NCBI RefSeq assembly: GCF_018860705.1
Contig: NZ_JAHKQA010000073.1
Span: 90,383 to 154,382 of the forward strand
DNA from: Citreicella sp. C3M06
Lineage (GTDB): Bacteria > Pseudomonadota > Alphaproteobacteria > Rhodobacterales > Rhodobacteraceae
Direction of reading: 5' to 3'
Length of the DNA stretch: 64,000 nt
The notes under the pieces were generated by a model. It was not told where the DNA came from. It did not search any database and saw only the letters and a list, made by a program, of their open reading frames with translations. Position 1 is the first letter of the stretch. Each line of letters begins with the position of its first letter. A program made the translations under genes and the position numbers. Positions 44,997 to 53,664 of this stretch are shown here, piece after piece.

Positions 44997-45860
44997 TCAG
45001 ATCGCGACCTTGAGGCTTTCCGCCAGATAGATCTCGCGCAGCCGCGCCGCGACCGGGCCGGGCGTGCCCGTTCCGATGGCCGCGCCATCCATCTCGACCA
45101 CCGGCATCACGAAGGACGACGCCGAGGTGTAAAACGCCTCGTCCGCTGCCTTGACCTCATCGATGGTAAAGGGCCGCTCTTCGACCGCCATCTGCGCCTC
45201 GCGGGCAAAGGCCAGAACCGCAGCGCGGGTGATGCCGTGCAGGATGTCGGTCGACAGGTTGCGGGTGATGATCTTGCCGTCCTTGACGATATAGGCATTG
45301 TTCGACGTGCCCTCGGTGACAAAGCCGTCCTCGACCATCCAGGCATCGTCGGCCCCAGCCTTCTTGGCCATCATCTTGCCCATCGACGGGTAGAGCAGCT
45401 GCACCGTCTTGATGTCGCGGCGGCCCCAGCGGATATCATCGATCGAAATGACCTTGATGCCCTTTTTCGCGGTCGGGTTGTCGGCCAGCCCCGGCTTGCT
45501 TTGGGTGAACAGCACCAGCGTCGGCTCGGTGGTCTCGGGGTCGGGAAAGGCGAAATCGCGATCGCCGGGCGCGCCGCGCGTCACCTGCAGATAGATCAGC
45601 CCCTCGTCGATGCCGTTCAGCTCCACCAGCTTGCGGTGGATCTCGAGCAGATCGTCAAAGGCTGCGGGCTTCTTCATCTCCAGCTCGTTCAGCGAGCGTT
45701 CCAGCCGCTTGAGATGGCCTTCGAAGTCGATCAGCTTGCCGCCCAGCACCGAGGTCACCTCGTAGACGCCATCCGCCATCAGGAAGGCGCGGTCGAAGAT
45801 CGACACTTTCGCCTCGGTCTCGGGAAGATACTCACCGTTGAGATAGACGGTCCGGGTCAT
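44997..45860 (-). CDS. D-amino-acid transaminase, fold type IV
   Basis: A 287-residue PLP enzyme of the class IV aminotransferase fold. The PLP lysine is K151 in WGRRDIKTVQLL, and E183 in FVTEGTSNNAYIV contacts the pyridine nitrogen. It matches D-alanine transaminases (Dat) more than branched-chain ones, which have a different N-terminal region. It would interconvert D-alanine or D-glutamate with the keto acids. The dgcA and dgcN genes lie within 3 kb, so a role in D-amino-acid turnover is likely. It has its own terminator and is divergent from the membrane protein gene. Confidence 0.87.
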   Translation of the reverse strand: MTRTVYLNGEYLPETEAKVSIFDRAFLMADGVYEVTSVLGGKLIDFEGHLKRLERSLNELEMKKPAAFDDLLEIHRKLVELNGIDEGLIYLQVTRGAPGDRDFAFPDPETTEPTLVLFTQSKPGLADNPTAKKGIKVISIDDIRWGRRDIKTVQLLYPSMGKMMAKKAGADDAWMVEDGFVTEGTSNNAYIVKDGKIITRNLSTDILHGITRAAVLAFAREAQMAVEERPFTIDEVKAADEAFYTSASSFVMPVVEMDGAAIGTGTPGPVAARLREIYLAESLKVAI

Positions 45861-45997
45861 GAACAAAGCTCCTTGGCTTGGGGGGCGGCAGTGCCGCATA
45901 TGGCGTCGCGGCGGGAAAGCGTTAGCCCGCACGCGGTTGGATGACAAATGCCGAATGCCCATCTATGCGCAGAACAACCAATACAAGAGGGGCAGAC

Positions 45998-46984
45998 ATG
46001 GCAGAAGACGACAGGCTTGCGGCCTATATCGGCCGGGCAATGGCGCAGGGCGTATCCAAGCAGGCCCTGCGCAGCCAGTTGCAGGCCGAGGGCTGGACGG
46101 CGCGCGAAACCGACGCCGCGCTGGCGGGCTGGTCCGACAGCACCGGCCCGGCGGGTGCGATCCCCCGCCCGGTGCGCAGCGCGGCGGCGCGCGATGCGCT
46201 GTTCTACGCGCTGCTGTTCGTGGCTTTCGGCATGGTGGCGGGCCATGTCATCGCGCTGCTGTTCGCACAGATCGACAGTCACCTTGCCGATCCGGCCAGC
46301 CGCAGCGGCGGCAGCAGCGGCGGGGCGCGCTGGTCGATGGCGGCGCTGATCGTCTTTGCCCCGACGTTCTGGCTGCTCGACCGGGCCGACCGGCGCAGCC
46401 TTGACGCCGACCCGGCGCGGCGGCACGGCACCGTGCGTCGCTGGCTCAGCTCGCTGGCGCTGCTGATCGCGGCCATCACATTGCTGAGCGACGCTTTGTG
46501 GCTGATCTACACGTTCCTCGAGGGCATGGTGACATCGCGGTTTCTGGGCAAATCGCTGGCGGTCGCGGCCATGGCCGCGCTGGTGCTGGGCTATTTCCGT
46601 CAGGACCGGGGCCGGCTGCCCGCTGCGGCAGGGCTGCTCGGGCTTGTGGTGCTGGTGCTCGGCGCCACATACGCCAGTATCGGCGGCCCGGCGCGGGGCC
46701 GGTTGGAGGCGCGCGACGCCGCCCGCCTGAGTGACCTGAACGCGCTGTCCTGGGATCTGCGGACCTGCCTGCGCGACAAGCCCGCCCTGCCCGAAACCAT
46801 CGACCCGCTGAGTTGCGCCGATCACCCCGAAACCCTGACCGCAATGGCCAGCGACATCCGCTACCAGCGCCTGTCGGACAAGGAGTTCAGCCTTTGCGTC
46901 AGCGTCGAAGACCCGAAAACCACCCGGCGCGACTCCGTCACGCTGAGCGGCAACGAAGCCTGCATGTCGCTGAGCGTCGACTGA
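45998..46984 (+). CDS. Membrane protein of unknown function (DUF5671-like)
   Basis: A 328-residue protein. A soluble N terminus (AEDDRLAAYIGRAMAQGVSKQALRSQL with GWTARETDAALAGW) resembles the short helical domain found in DUF5671 proteins. It is followed by five hydrophobic spans between about residues 60 and 225, then a soluble C-terminal part with four cysteines. GAGGGGC precedes the ATG at 45998. It is 6 bases from the convergent dgcA stop and has no same-strand partner. No function can be given. Confidence 0.75.
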   Translation: MAEDDRLAAYIGRAMAQGVSKQALRSQLQAEGWTARETDAALAGWSDSTGPAGAIPRPVRSAAARDALFYALLFVAFGMVAGHVIALLFAQIDSHLADPASRSGGSSGGARWSMAALIVFAPTFWLLDRADRRSLDADPARRHGTVRRWLSSLALLIAAITLLSDALWLIYTFLEGMVTSRFLGKSLAVAAMAALVLGYFRQDRGRLPAAAGLLGLVVLVLGATYASIGGPARGRLEARDAARLSDLNALSWDLRTCLRDKPALPETIDPLSCADHPETLTAMASDIRYQRLSDKEFSLCVSVEDPKTTRRDSVTLSGNEACMSLSVD

Positions 46985-46990
46985 CACCGC

Positions 46991-47953
46991 TCACCCCCAG
47001 AGCTCCGGCGAGGACGGGTGCACCCCGGCCTCGTCGAATTGCAGCGGCACGGCGCGATCCTCGCCCAGCAGCAGCGGGCCATCCAGATCGGTGAACCCGG
47101 CTCCCTGCGCCAGCAGCACGGCGGGTGCCATGGCCAGCGACGAGCCGACCATGCAGCCGACAAAGATGCCGTAACCCTCGGCCAGCGCGGCCTCGCGCAG
47201 GGCCAGCGCCTCGGTCAGCCCGCCGGTCTTGTCGAGCTTGATGTTGACGATGTCGTACTTGCCCTTGAGCCCCGGCAGCGAGGCCCGGTCATGGGCGGAT
47301 TCATCGGCGCAGACCGGCACCGGGCGATCCATGCCGATCAGCGCCTCGTCCTCTCCGGCAGGCAGCGGCTGCTCGACCATCGCCACGCCCAGCCGCACCA
47401 GATGCGGCGCCAGATCGGCGTATACCTGCGCCGACCAGCCTTCGTTGGCATCGACGATGATGGTGGATTTCGGCGCGCCCTCGCGCACGGCTTCAAGCCG
47501 GGCCATGTCGTCGGGCGTGCCCAGCTTGATCTTGAGCAGCGGGCGGAAGGCGTTTTTCTGCGCTTGCGCGCGCATCGCTTCGGGCGTGTCGAGCGACAGG
47601 GTATAGGCGGTGATCTCGGGGCCGGGCTTGGGCATCCCGAGCAGCTCCCACACCCGTTTGCCAGAGGTCTTGGCTTCGAGATCCCACAGCGCGCAATCGA
47701 CGGCATTGCGGGCAGCCCCGGCGGGCAGCAGCGATTGCAGCGCCTCGCGGCTCACATCGCCCGGCAGCCCCATGATTTCGGCTTCGACGCTGTCCAGCGT
47801 CTCGTCATAGCGCGCGTAGGGCACGCATTCGCCCCAGCCGGTCACGCCGTTCCGCGTCACCTTGACCGTCAGCACCTTGGACTCGGTCCGGCTGCCGCGC
47901 GAAATGGTAAAGACCTGCGCCAGTTTGAACGTGTCCCGCGTCACTTCGATCAT
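46991..47953 (-). CDS. dgcA: N-acetyl-D-glutamate racemase DgcA (dipeptide-epimerase-like enolase superfamily)
   Basis: A 320-residue enolase-superfamily enzyme with acid-base lysines K143 (LLKIKLG) and K239 (VNIKLDKTGG) and metal ligands D168 (VDANEGW), E194 (VEQPLP) and D217 (CADES). This is the muconate-lactonising subgroup that includes L-Ala-D/L-Glu epimerases. The partner gene upstream is a DgcN homologue, which changes the likely role to racemising N-acetyl-D-glutamate to N-acetyl-L-glutamate in D-glutamate catabolism, as established for marine DgcN-DgcA. A dipeptide epimerase role cannot be ruled out from sequence. Confidence 0.86.
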   Translation of the reverse strand: MIEVTRDTFKLAQVFTISRGSRTESKVLTVKVTRNGVTGWGECVPYARYDETLDSVEAEIMGLPGDVSREALQSLLPAGAARNAVDCALWDLEAKTSGKRVWELLGMPKPGPEITAYTLSLDTPEAMRAQAQKNAFRPLLKIKLGTPDDMARLEAVREGAPKSTIIVDANEGWSAQVYADLAPHLVRLGVAMVEQPLPAGEDEALIGMDRPVPVCADESAHDRASLPGLKGKYDIVNIKLDKTGGLTEALALREAALAEGYGIFVGCMVGSSLAMAPAVLLAQGAGFTDLDGPLLLGEDRAVPLQFDEAGVHPSSPELWG

Positions 47954-47992
47954 GCGCTTGCCCTTTCATCTTTCCAATAGATACACACGGCC

Positions 47993-48016
47993 CGGCGGCA
48001 CCCGAAAGCGCCGCCG
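47993..48016 (-). other. Hairpin between dgcN and dgcA
   Basis: The arms CGGCGGC (47993-47999) and GCCGCCG (48010-48016) enclose a 10-base loop in the 93-base gap between dgcN and dgcA. With no T-run it is not a clear terminator. It may modulate the relative level or stability of the two messages. Confidence 0.4.
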
Positions 48017-48046
48017 CCCGTGATGTTCAAACCCCTGTCAAAGGGA

Positions 48047-49048
48047 TCAATAGGCGGCAAGCGCCTCGACAAGGCGATCAGCGCCGTGGCGGAACGGATC
48101 GACGGTCGGCAGGCCAAGGCGCGCCTCGACCTCGGCGCAATAGGCCAGTGCCTCGTCGTCGCCCATGTGCTGGGTGTTGATCGACACGCCGATCACCTTG
48201 CACGCCGGATTCGCCACCTGCGCCAGCGTCAGCGCGACATCGCGCACCGCTTCGAGCGTCGGCAGCTGATAACCCGGCAGACCGCGCATATGGGTGCGGG
48301 TCGGCTCGTGACACAGCACCAGCGCGTCGGGCTGACCGCCATGCACCAGCGCCATGGTCACGCCAGAATAGGACACGTGGAACAGGCTGCCCTGCCCTTC
48401 GATGATGTCCCAGTGGTCATCATCGTTGTCGGGGGTCAGGTATTCGATCGAGCCGGCCATGAAATCGGCGATGACCGCATCCAGCGGCACACCGTCGCCG
48501 GTGATCAGAATGCCGGTCTGTCCGGTGGCGCGGAAAGTCGATTTCATGCCCTTTTCGCGCATGCAGGCATCCATCGCCAGCGCGGTGTACATCTTGCCGA
48601 CCGAACAATCGGTGCCGACAGCCAGCAGGCGCTTGCCCTTGCGCGGCTCGCCGTTGGCGATGGGGTATTTCACCTGCGGGATGCGCACGTCCCAAAGGTT
48701 CTGGCCGGTGGCCTTGGCGACGGCGGCAAGGTCTTCTTCCTCGCGCAGCAGGTTGTGCAGGCCGGAAGCCAGATCGAAGCCCTCTTCAAGCGCCTCGACA
48801 AGCACCTTTTTCCAAGTCTGCGAGATCATCCCGCCGCGGTTTGCCACGCCGATCACCAGCGTCTTGGCACCGGCGGCCTTGGCTTCGGCCAGCGTCATGT
48901 CGGGCAGCTTCATGTCGGCCTTGCAGCCCTCAAGACGCAGCTGGCCAACGCAGTTTTCCGGACGCCAGTCCTTGATCCCCTGGGCGACCTTGGCAGCGAG
49001 CGGATCGGGCGCGTCGCCGAGGAATAGCAGATAGGGGGTCTCGATCAT
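48047..49048 (-). CDS. dgcN: D-glutamate N-acetyltransferase DgcN
   Basis: A 333-residue protein of the DUF1611 family. The C-terminal domain has a P-loop-like motif AVGTDCSVGKMYTALAM (near residues 147-163), then IIEGQGSLFHVSYSGVT and LCHEPTR. In marine bacteria DgcN transfers acetyl from acetyl-CoA to D-glutamate, giving the substrate of DgcA. AAGGAGA upstream supports the ATG at 49048. It lies 93 bases upstream of dgcA on the same strand. A perfect inverted repeat at 49159-49178 may be the operator. No regulator gene is adjacent. Confidence 0.88.
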   Translation of the reverse strand: MIETPYLLFLGDAPDPLAAKVAQGIKDWRPENCVGQLRLEGCKADMKLPDMTLAEAKAAGAKTLVIGVANRGGMISQTWKKVLVEALEEGFDLASGLHNLLREEEDLAAVAKATGQNLWDVRIPQVKYPIANGEPRKGKRLLAVGTDCSVGKMYTALAMDACMREKGMKSTFRATGQTGILITGDGVPLDAVIADFMAGSIEYLTPDNDDDHWDIIEGQGSLFHVSYSGVTMALVHGGQPDALVLCHEPTRTHMRGLPGYQLPTLEAVRDVALTLAQVANPACKVIGVSINTQHMGDDEALAYCAEVEARLGLPTVDPFRHGADRLVEALAAY

Positions 49049-49158
49049 GGCAGTCTCCTTGTTCGTTCGGGGCCGCGCGGCCTCGTCATGCGATTGGGCC
49101 GAACCTAGCGTGCGCCCTGCGCAAAGCGATGTCGTTTTCGCACTTGCAGCAGGGATGC

Positions 49159-49178
49159 TTGCGAAGAATCTTTCGCAA
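49159..49178. promoter_or_regulatory. Inverted repeat upstream of dgcN
   Basis: The arms TTGCGAA (49159-49165) and TTCGCAA (49172-49178) are perfectly complementary around a 6-base spacer GAATCT. They lie 111-130 bases before the dgcN ATG in an otherwise gene-free stretch. A third partial copy (TTTTCGCA) is at about 49134. The layout suits a dimeric regulator of dgcNA. Confidence 0.5.
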
Positions 49179-49317
49179 TGGGGCGATCTGCACAAAAATT
49201 TCACCATTCGCCTGCGACAGCCGGGCGTCAGGCCGCGCCCGATGCGGAAAGCACATCAGAACGCCCGCCCTGACTGCCCCCGCCGGTCGCCATGCAGGTC
49301 GCGCCGGGCGCAGGGCA

Positions 49318-49815
49318 TCACCCTCGTTTCAGGTCTTCGACCGCTGTGGGAGTCTCAAGCATAAACGACGGTTCGGGCTGGCCATCCGCTGTCGCTGCGT
49401 GTTCCCAGAAGGCCGGAATTCCGGCGTGCACAACCGTTCCCGGCCGGGCGGAGGCGACAAAGATCTGCTTGGTCTTCGCCGGATCGAGCGTTACCGCCGC
49501 CGGATCGTCAAGCGTACCGGCATAAAGACCAACCATATCCGGCCAGCGCTCGTAGGTCATGTAGAGCTTTGTTCCACAGGACGCGCAGAAATGCAGGACA
49601 ACCTGTTTGCCGCTGCCCTCGGAGACATGCGCATAGGTTTCCGGCGCCCCGTGGGTCACGGCAAGATCGGCCAGCGGCGCGATTGGCAGAATGCCCTGCG
49701 CGCCCCCGGTCGCGCGCTGGCAGAAGTTGCAGTAGCAGATCGTCGTTCTTGCTGGGGGATGGGCCATTGAATAGGCAACGGCCCCGCACAGGCATGCCCC
49801 GGTCAATTCAGTCAT
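49318..49815 (-). CDS. GFA-family (CENP-V/glutathione-dependent formaldehyde-activating) protein
   Basis: The 165-residue protein has the seven-Cys zinc pattern of the GFA family: CLCGAVAY (about 8-15), CYCNFCQR (about 27-34) and CASCGTKLY (about 77-85). Family members such as Gfa accelerate the reaction of glutathione with formaldehyde, but most are of unknown function, and no formaldehyde dehydrogenase gene is adjacent. It is divergent from mcl1 with 238 bases between starts. Confidence 0.9.
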   Translation of the reverse strand: MTELTGACLCGAVAYSMAHPPARTTICYCNFCQRATGGAQGILPIAPLADLAVTHGAPETYAHVSEGSGKQVVLHFCASCGTKLYMTYERWPDMVGLYAGTLDDPAAVTLDPAKTKQIFVASARPGTVVHAGIPAFWEHAATADGQPEPSFMLETPTAVEDLKRG

Positions 49816-50053
49816 AACGTGGATGTCTCATCTCTGGCAGTGTTCCACCGGGACCGTAGCGACAGCATCGGACCGACCGCAACAACTGAAACCATGGCGC
49901 TGCCCGCGATCAGCACTGCCCGCGCAAAGCGGAATTCCAAGACATGTCGCACCTGCAGCAAAATCCACTTGCTTGGCGATCCGCAATTTAATAACCCATA
50001 GGAAGCACAAAACGAAACATCCTTTCACCGCCACTCAGCCCCGAGGAGACCTC

Positions 50054-51013
50054 ATGAGCTTCCGCATTCAGCCCGCCCCCCCGGCCCGCCCGAACCGCTG
50101 CCAGCTTTTCGGACCGGGCTCGCGTCCCGCGATCTTTGAAAAGATGGCCGGCTCGGCGGCGGACGTGATCAACCTCGATCTGGAAGACAGCGTCGCCCCG
50201 TCCGACAAGGACAGCGCGCGCGCCAACATCATTCAGGCGATCGGCGATATCGACTGGGGCAAGAAGACCCTGTCGGTGCGGATCAACGGGCTGGACACGC
50301 CGTACTGGTATCGCGACGTGGTCGACCTGCTGGAACAGGCCAGCGAGCGGATCGACCAGATCATGATCCCCAAGGTCGGCTGCGCGGGCGACATCTATGC
50401 CGTCGATGCGCTGGTAACGGCGGTGGAACGCGCCAAGGGCCGCAGCAAGCCGATCAAGTTCGAGGTGATCATCGAATCCGCCGCCGGCATCGCCCATGTC
50501 GAGGAGATCGCCGCCGCCTCGCCCCGCCTTGAGGCCATGAGCCTTGGCGCTGCCGATTTCGCGGCAAGCATGGGCATGTCGACCACCGGCATCGGCGGCA
50601 CGCAGGAAAATTACTATATGCTGCACGAAGGGGCCAAGCACTGGTCGGACCCGTGGCATTGGGCGCAGGCCGCCATCGTCGCCGCCTGCCGCACCCATGG
50701 CGTGCTGCCGGTCGATGGCCCGTTCGGCGATTTCTCTGACGACGAGGGGTTCCGCGCGCAGGCGCTGCGCTCGGCCACGCTGGGCATGGTGGGCAAATGG
50801 GCGATCCACCCCAAGCAGGTGACGCTGGCCAACGAGGTCTTTACCCCGTCGGACAAGGCCGTCAGCGAAGCGCGCGAGATTCTCGCCGCGATGGATGCCG
50901 CCAAGGCCAAGGGCGAGGGCGCGACGGTCTACAAGGGCCGCCTTGTCGACATTGCCTCGATCAAGCAGGCCGAAGTGATTGTCAAACAGGCGGAACTGAT
51001 CGCTGCGGGCTGA
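50054..51013 (+). CDS. mcl1: L-malyl-CoA / beta-methylmalyl-CoA lyase
   Basis: A 319-residue HpcH/HpaI aldolase family protein with near-identical blocks to Rhodobacter sphaeroides Mcl1: PNRCQLFGPGSRP, VINLDLEDSVAPSDKD (catalytic Asp/Glu region near residue 45), FEVIIESAAGIAHVEEIA and GKWAIHPKQVTLANEVF. It cleaves (2R,3S)-beta-methylmalyl-CoA to glyoxylate and propionyl-CoA and also forms or cleaves L-malyl-CoA. It is the lyase of the ethylmalonyl-CoA pathway for acetyl-CoA assimilation. GAGGAGA precedes the ATG at 50054. It is monocistronic, ending in a clear terminator. Confidence 0.96.
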   Translation: MSFRIQPAPPARPNRCQLFGPGSRPAIFEKMAGSAADVINLDLEDSVAPSDKDSARANIIQAIGDIDWGKKTLSVRINGLDTPYWYRDVVDLLEQASERIDQIMIPKVGCAGDIYAVDALVTAVERAKGRSKPIKFEVIIESAAGIAHVEEIAAASPRLEAMSLGAADFAASMGMSTTGIGGTQENYYMLHEGAKHWSDPWHWAQAAIVAACRTHGVLPVDGPFGDFSDDEGFRAQALRSATLGMVGKWAIHPKQVTLANEVFTPSDKAVSEAREILAAMDAAKAKGEGATVYKGRLVDIASIKQAEVIVKQAELIAAG

Positions 51014-51070
51014 TTGCCGATGCCGCGCAGGCGGCGTTCATTGATCCGAAACCGCGACAGGCGCAGGGTT

Positions 51071-51097
51071 CGAGGCAGGGAGGACCTGCCTCGTTTT
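51071..51097 (+). terminator. Terminator of mcl1
   Basis: CGAGGCAGG (51071-51079) and CCTGCCTCG (51085-51093) pair perfectly around GAGGA and are followed by TTTT (51094-51097). Confidence 0.9.
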
Positions 51098-51114
51098 CGT
51101 CTGAAGGCCTGTCC

Positions 51115-51519
51115 ATGTCGTATCGCCTTGCCGCTCTGGCCCTGTTTGCCGCCCTGCCCACCCTGCCCGCACACGCCGAACCCATGCCCTTCGCCACCCC
51201 CTCGGGCGATGTCGAATGCCGCCCCACATCGGGATCACTGGATTGTTCGGTGTTCGACCTTGCGGTGCCGCTGTCTGGCAATGGGCCGCACGAGTGCGGC
51301 AGCGACTGGGGCCACCGCTACGTGCTGCTGTCCGAAGGCCCGGTCCACCTGATCTGCGGCGGCCCGGCAGGGCGCGCCGCGCGGCAGGACATCGCGCCCT
51401 ATGGCATCTCGGCCAACTGGGGGCCGATCCGCTGCACCTCGGACCCGGGCGGGCTGATGTGCCACAATGCCGATGGGCACGGGTTTGTGCTGGCCCGCGA
51501 TGCGGTGGGCGTGTTCTGA
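51115..51519 (+). CDS. Secreted DUF6636-type protein, first of a tandem pair
   Basis: A 134-residue protein with a signal peptide (MSYRLAALALFAALPTLPAHA). A mature domain of about 110 residues has FATPSGDVECRP near its start and six cysteines. It ends GHGFVLARDAVGVF. The next gene encodes the same layout, so the two arose by duplication. The cysteine pairs suggest a disulfide-bonded periplasmic or secreted fold. No function is known for the family. Confidence 0.78.
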   Translation: MSYRLAALALFAALPTLPAHAEPMPFATPSGDVECRPTSGSLDCSVFDLAVPLSGNGPHECGSDWGHRYVLLSEGPVHLICGGPAGRAARQDIAPYGISANWGPIRCTSDPGGLMCHNADGHGFVLARDAVGVF

Positions 51520-51585
51520 ACTTGACGCAGCGGCAGGACTGCGGAACCCTTGTTGGCATAGTGCCCCTTGGTTTCAGGTGATCCC

Positions 51586-51996
51586 ATGTTCAGACCCACC
51601 CTTATCCTTTGCCTTTTTGCCAGCCCCGCCGTCGCCGACGTGGATTTCTTCAGCACCCCGTCCGGGAATATTCACTGCTCGGTGGGAATCGAAGCCAACG
51701 GCTCCGACATTTTCTGCACCATCTACGAGCGCACGCCGACCCTGCCGCGCCCCGGCAACTGCCGCAGCGCCGGGCACACCGTGTCGATGCTGAACCGCGG
51801 CCCGGTCACCCTCGAATGCGACCAGCCGGGTAAATCCTATGCCCGCCCGAGCGACCCCGGCTCGCAGGTTCTGCAATACGGTCAGCGCTGGGATATCGGG
51901 GGGATCCTGTGCAGCTCGAGCCGGCAGGGGCTCGAATGCCGCAACGACAGTGGCCATGGCTTCTTTCTGTCGAGAGCCCGGCAAAGCGTGTTCTGA
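51586..51996 (+). CDS. Secreted DUF6636-type protein, second of a tandem pair
   Basis: A 136-residue paralogue of the preceding gene, with a signal peptide (MFRPTLILCLFASPAVA). The same framework is visible: FFSTPSGNIHCSV, six mature cysteines, and the end SGHGFFLSRARQSVF. The central parts differ considerably, so the duplication is not recent. The ATG at 51586 leaves 66 bases after the first copy. A terminator hairpin follows, so both may share one transcript. Confidence 0.78.
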   Translation: MFRPTLILCLFASPAVADVDFFSTPSGNIHCSVGIEANGSDIFCTIYERTPTLPRPGNCRSAGHTVSMLNRGPVTLECDQPGKSYARPSDPGSQVLQYGQRWDIGGILCSSSRQGLECRNDSGHGFFLSRARQSVF

Positions 51997-51999
51997 GCC

Positions 52000-52026
52000 G
52001 GATGGCCGGGATCGCCCCGGCCATCC
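52000..52026. terminator. Terminator hairpin between convergent genes
   Basis: GGATGGCCGGG (52000-52010) pairs with CCCGGCCATCC (52016-52026) around a 5-base loop, 3 bases after the second DUF6636-type gene and 7 before the end of the symporter gene. No T-run is present, but the 11-bp GC-rich stem is strong. Confidence 0.7.
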
Positions 52027-52033
52027 GCAAACC

Positions 52034-53392
52034 TCATTCGCCGGGCTTTTGCGCCGCGCGCGCCAGTACCACCTCGGCCTCTTCGTCGATGTGCAGATCG
52101 TCCTCGCGCTGTTCGCCAGCGAGCGGATCGCCGTAAACCGCCATGTCGATCTGCCCCTCGCCCTTGGCCACGATGGTCGACACCACCGCATCGCCGGTGA
52201 TGTTCACCGCGGTGCGGATCATGTCCATCAGCCGGTCGACGCCAAGGATCAACGCGATTCCCTCGATCGGCAGCCCCACCTGCCCCAGCACCATGGTCAG
52301 CATCACAAGACCGACCCCCGGCACACCGGCGGTGCCGATCGACGCCAGAACCGCCATCGCGATCACCGTGATATAGCCGCCAAGGCCAAGGTCGATGCCG
52401 TAGACATTGGCAAGGAACACCGTCGCCACGCCCTGCATGATCGCGGTGCCATCCATGTTGATCGTCGCCCCGAACGGCACGGTAAAGGACGCCACACCGT
52501 TTTTCACCCCCATGCGTTCGGTGACACAGCGCAGGGTGATCGGGATGGTCGCGTTCGACGAAGCCGTCGAAAAGGCAAAGATCTGCGCCGGGCGGATCTT
52601 CTTGAGGAAGATGAACGGGTTCAGCCCCGAGAACAGCTTGAGGAACAGCATCAGCGTCACGAACAGATGCAACAGCAACGCCCCGACCAGCACCAGAACA
52701 TAGGACAGCACCGGCAGGAACAGCCCGATGCCCTGCTCAGTAAAGGTTTTTGCGATCAGGCAGAACACGCCATAGGGCGCAAAGGCCATGACGATCTGCA
52801 CGATCTTCATCATCACCTCATTCATGTACTCGCAGGCTTCGACGAACGGCTTCGAGCGCTCTGCCAGCATCAGCACGGCCACGCCAAGGGTGATGGTGTA
52901 GAAGATGATCTGCAGCATCTCGCCATTGGCAAAGGCCGCGACCGGGTTGCGTGGCACGATGTTGGCAAAGGTGTCCCAGACGCTGGGGGCCTCCCTGCCC
53001 GACACGCCCGAGGTGTCGATGCCATCCATGACAAAGCCGTTGCCGGGCGCCACCACCAGTGCGATCAGGATCGCCACCGCGATCGCCGTGGCGGTGGTCG
53101 CGAGGTACAGCGCAAAGCTCTTGCCGCCGACCCGCCCGAGGATGCGCACATCGCCAATGCCCGCCACACCGCAGATCAGCGAGAAAAACACCAGCGGCAC
53201 CACCAGCATCTGTAGCGCGTTCACGAACATCCGGCCGATCATGTAGAACAGCCCGCCCACGACATGGGTGTTGATGAACCCGATCTGGGCAATATTGAGG
53301 ATCACTCCAAGCACCAGTCCGGCGCACATCGCGATCATGATCCGCGTCGTCAGCGACAGTTTTCCGTCGCCATCCCGAAGTGTCGCCGCCAT
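52034..53392 (-). CDS. Dicarboxylate/amino acid:cation symporter (DAACS family)
   Basis: A 452-residue transporter with eight membrane helices and two re-entrant hairpins. Signature blocks are the Ser-rich tip STASSNATIPITLRC in hairpin 1 (near 290), GATINMDGTA in helix 7 (near 325) and LDRLMDMIRTAVNITGD-like sequence in helix 8 (here GVDRLMDMIRTAVNITGD). The family couples uptake of glutamate, aspartate or C4-dicarboxylates to Na+ or H+. AGGAGG before the ATG at 53392 fixes the start. The acidic C-terminal tail (REDDLHIDEEAEV) is unusual in length. The substrate is not assigned. Confidence 0.92.
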   Translation of the reverse strand: MAATLRDGDGKLSLTTRIMIAMCAGLVLGVILNIAQIGFINTHVVGGLFYMIGRMFVNALQMLVVPLVFFSLICGVAGIGDVRILGRVGGKSFALYLATTATAIAVAILIALVVAPGNGFVMDGIDTSGVSGREAPSVWDTFANIVPRNPVAAFANGEMLQIIFYTITLGVAVLMLAERSKPFVEACEYMNEVMMKIVQIVMAFAPYGVFCLIAKTFTEQGIGLFLPVLSYVLVLVGALLLHLFVTLMLFLKLFSGLNPFIFLKKIRPAQIFAFSTASSNATIPITLRCVTERMGVKNGVASFTVPFGATINMDGTAIMQGVATVFLANVYGIDLGLGGYITVIAMAVLASIGTAGVPGVGLVMLTMVLGQVGLPIEGIALILGVDRLMDMIRTAVNITGDAVVSTIVAKGEGQIDMAVYGDPLAGEQREDDLHIDEEAEVVLARAAQKPGE

Positions 53393-53664
53393 GGCAGCCT
53401 CCTGTTTGTTAAATCCTGCGGCCAGTGTGCCCGCGAAATGTCCGAACACCGATGATTATTCCCGCAATCCCTGCGGTTTTCTCGCCGCATGTCGCAGCGA
53501 TCCCCAAAACATGCATGACGCTTGATCAGTTCACCGGAAAATTTTGCCAAAGCTGCGCCCGGAAAGCCACGCAAAGGGCGGTAGATTGCCTCTTGCAGCC
53601 TTCGTATTGTCCCCGTCACACAGCAGCGCTAAAGCGCGCAACCGACCGTCTGAAAGGAAACCTC

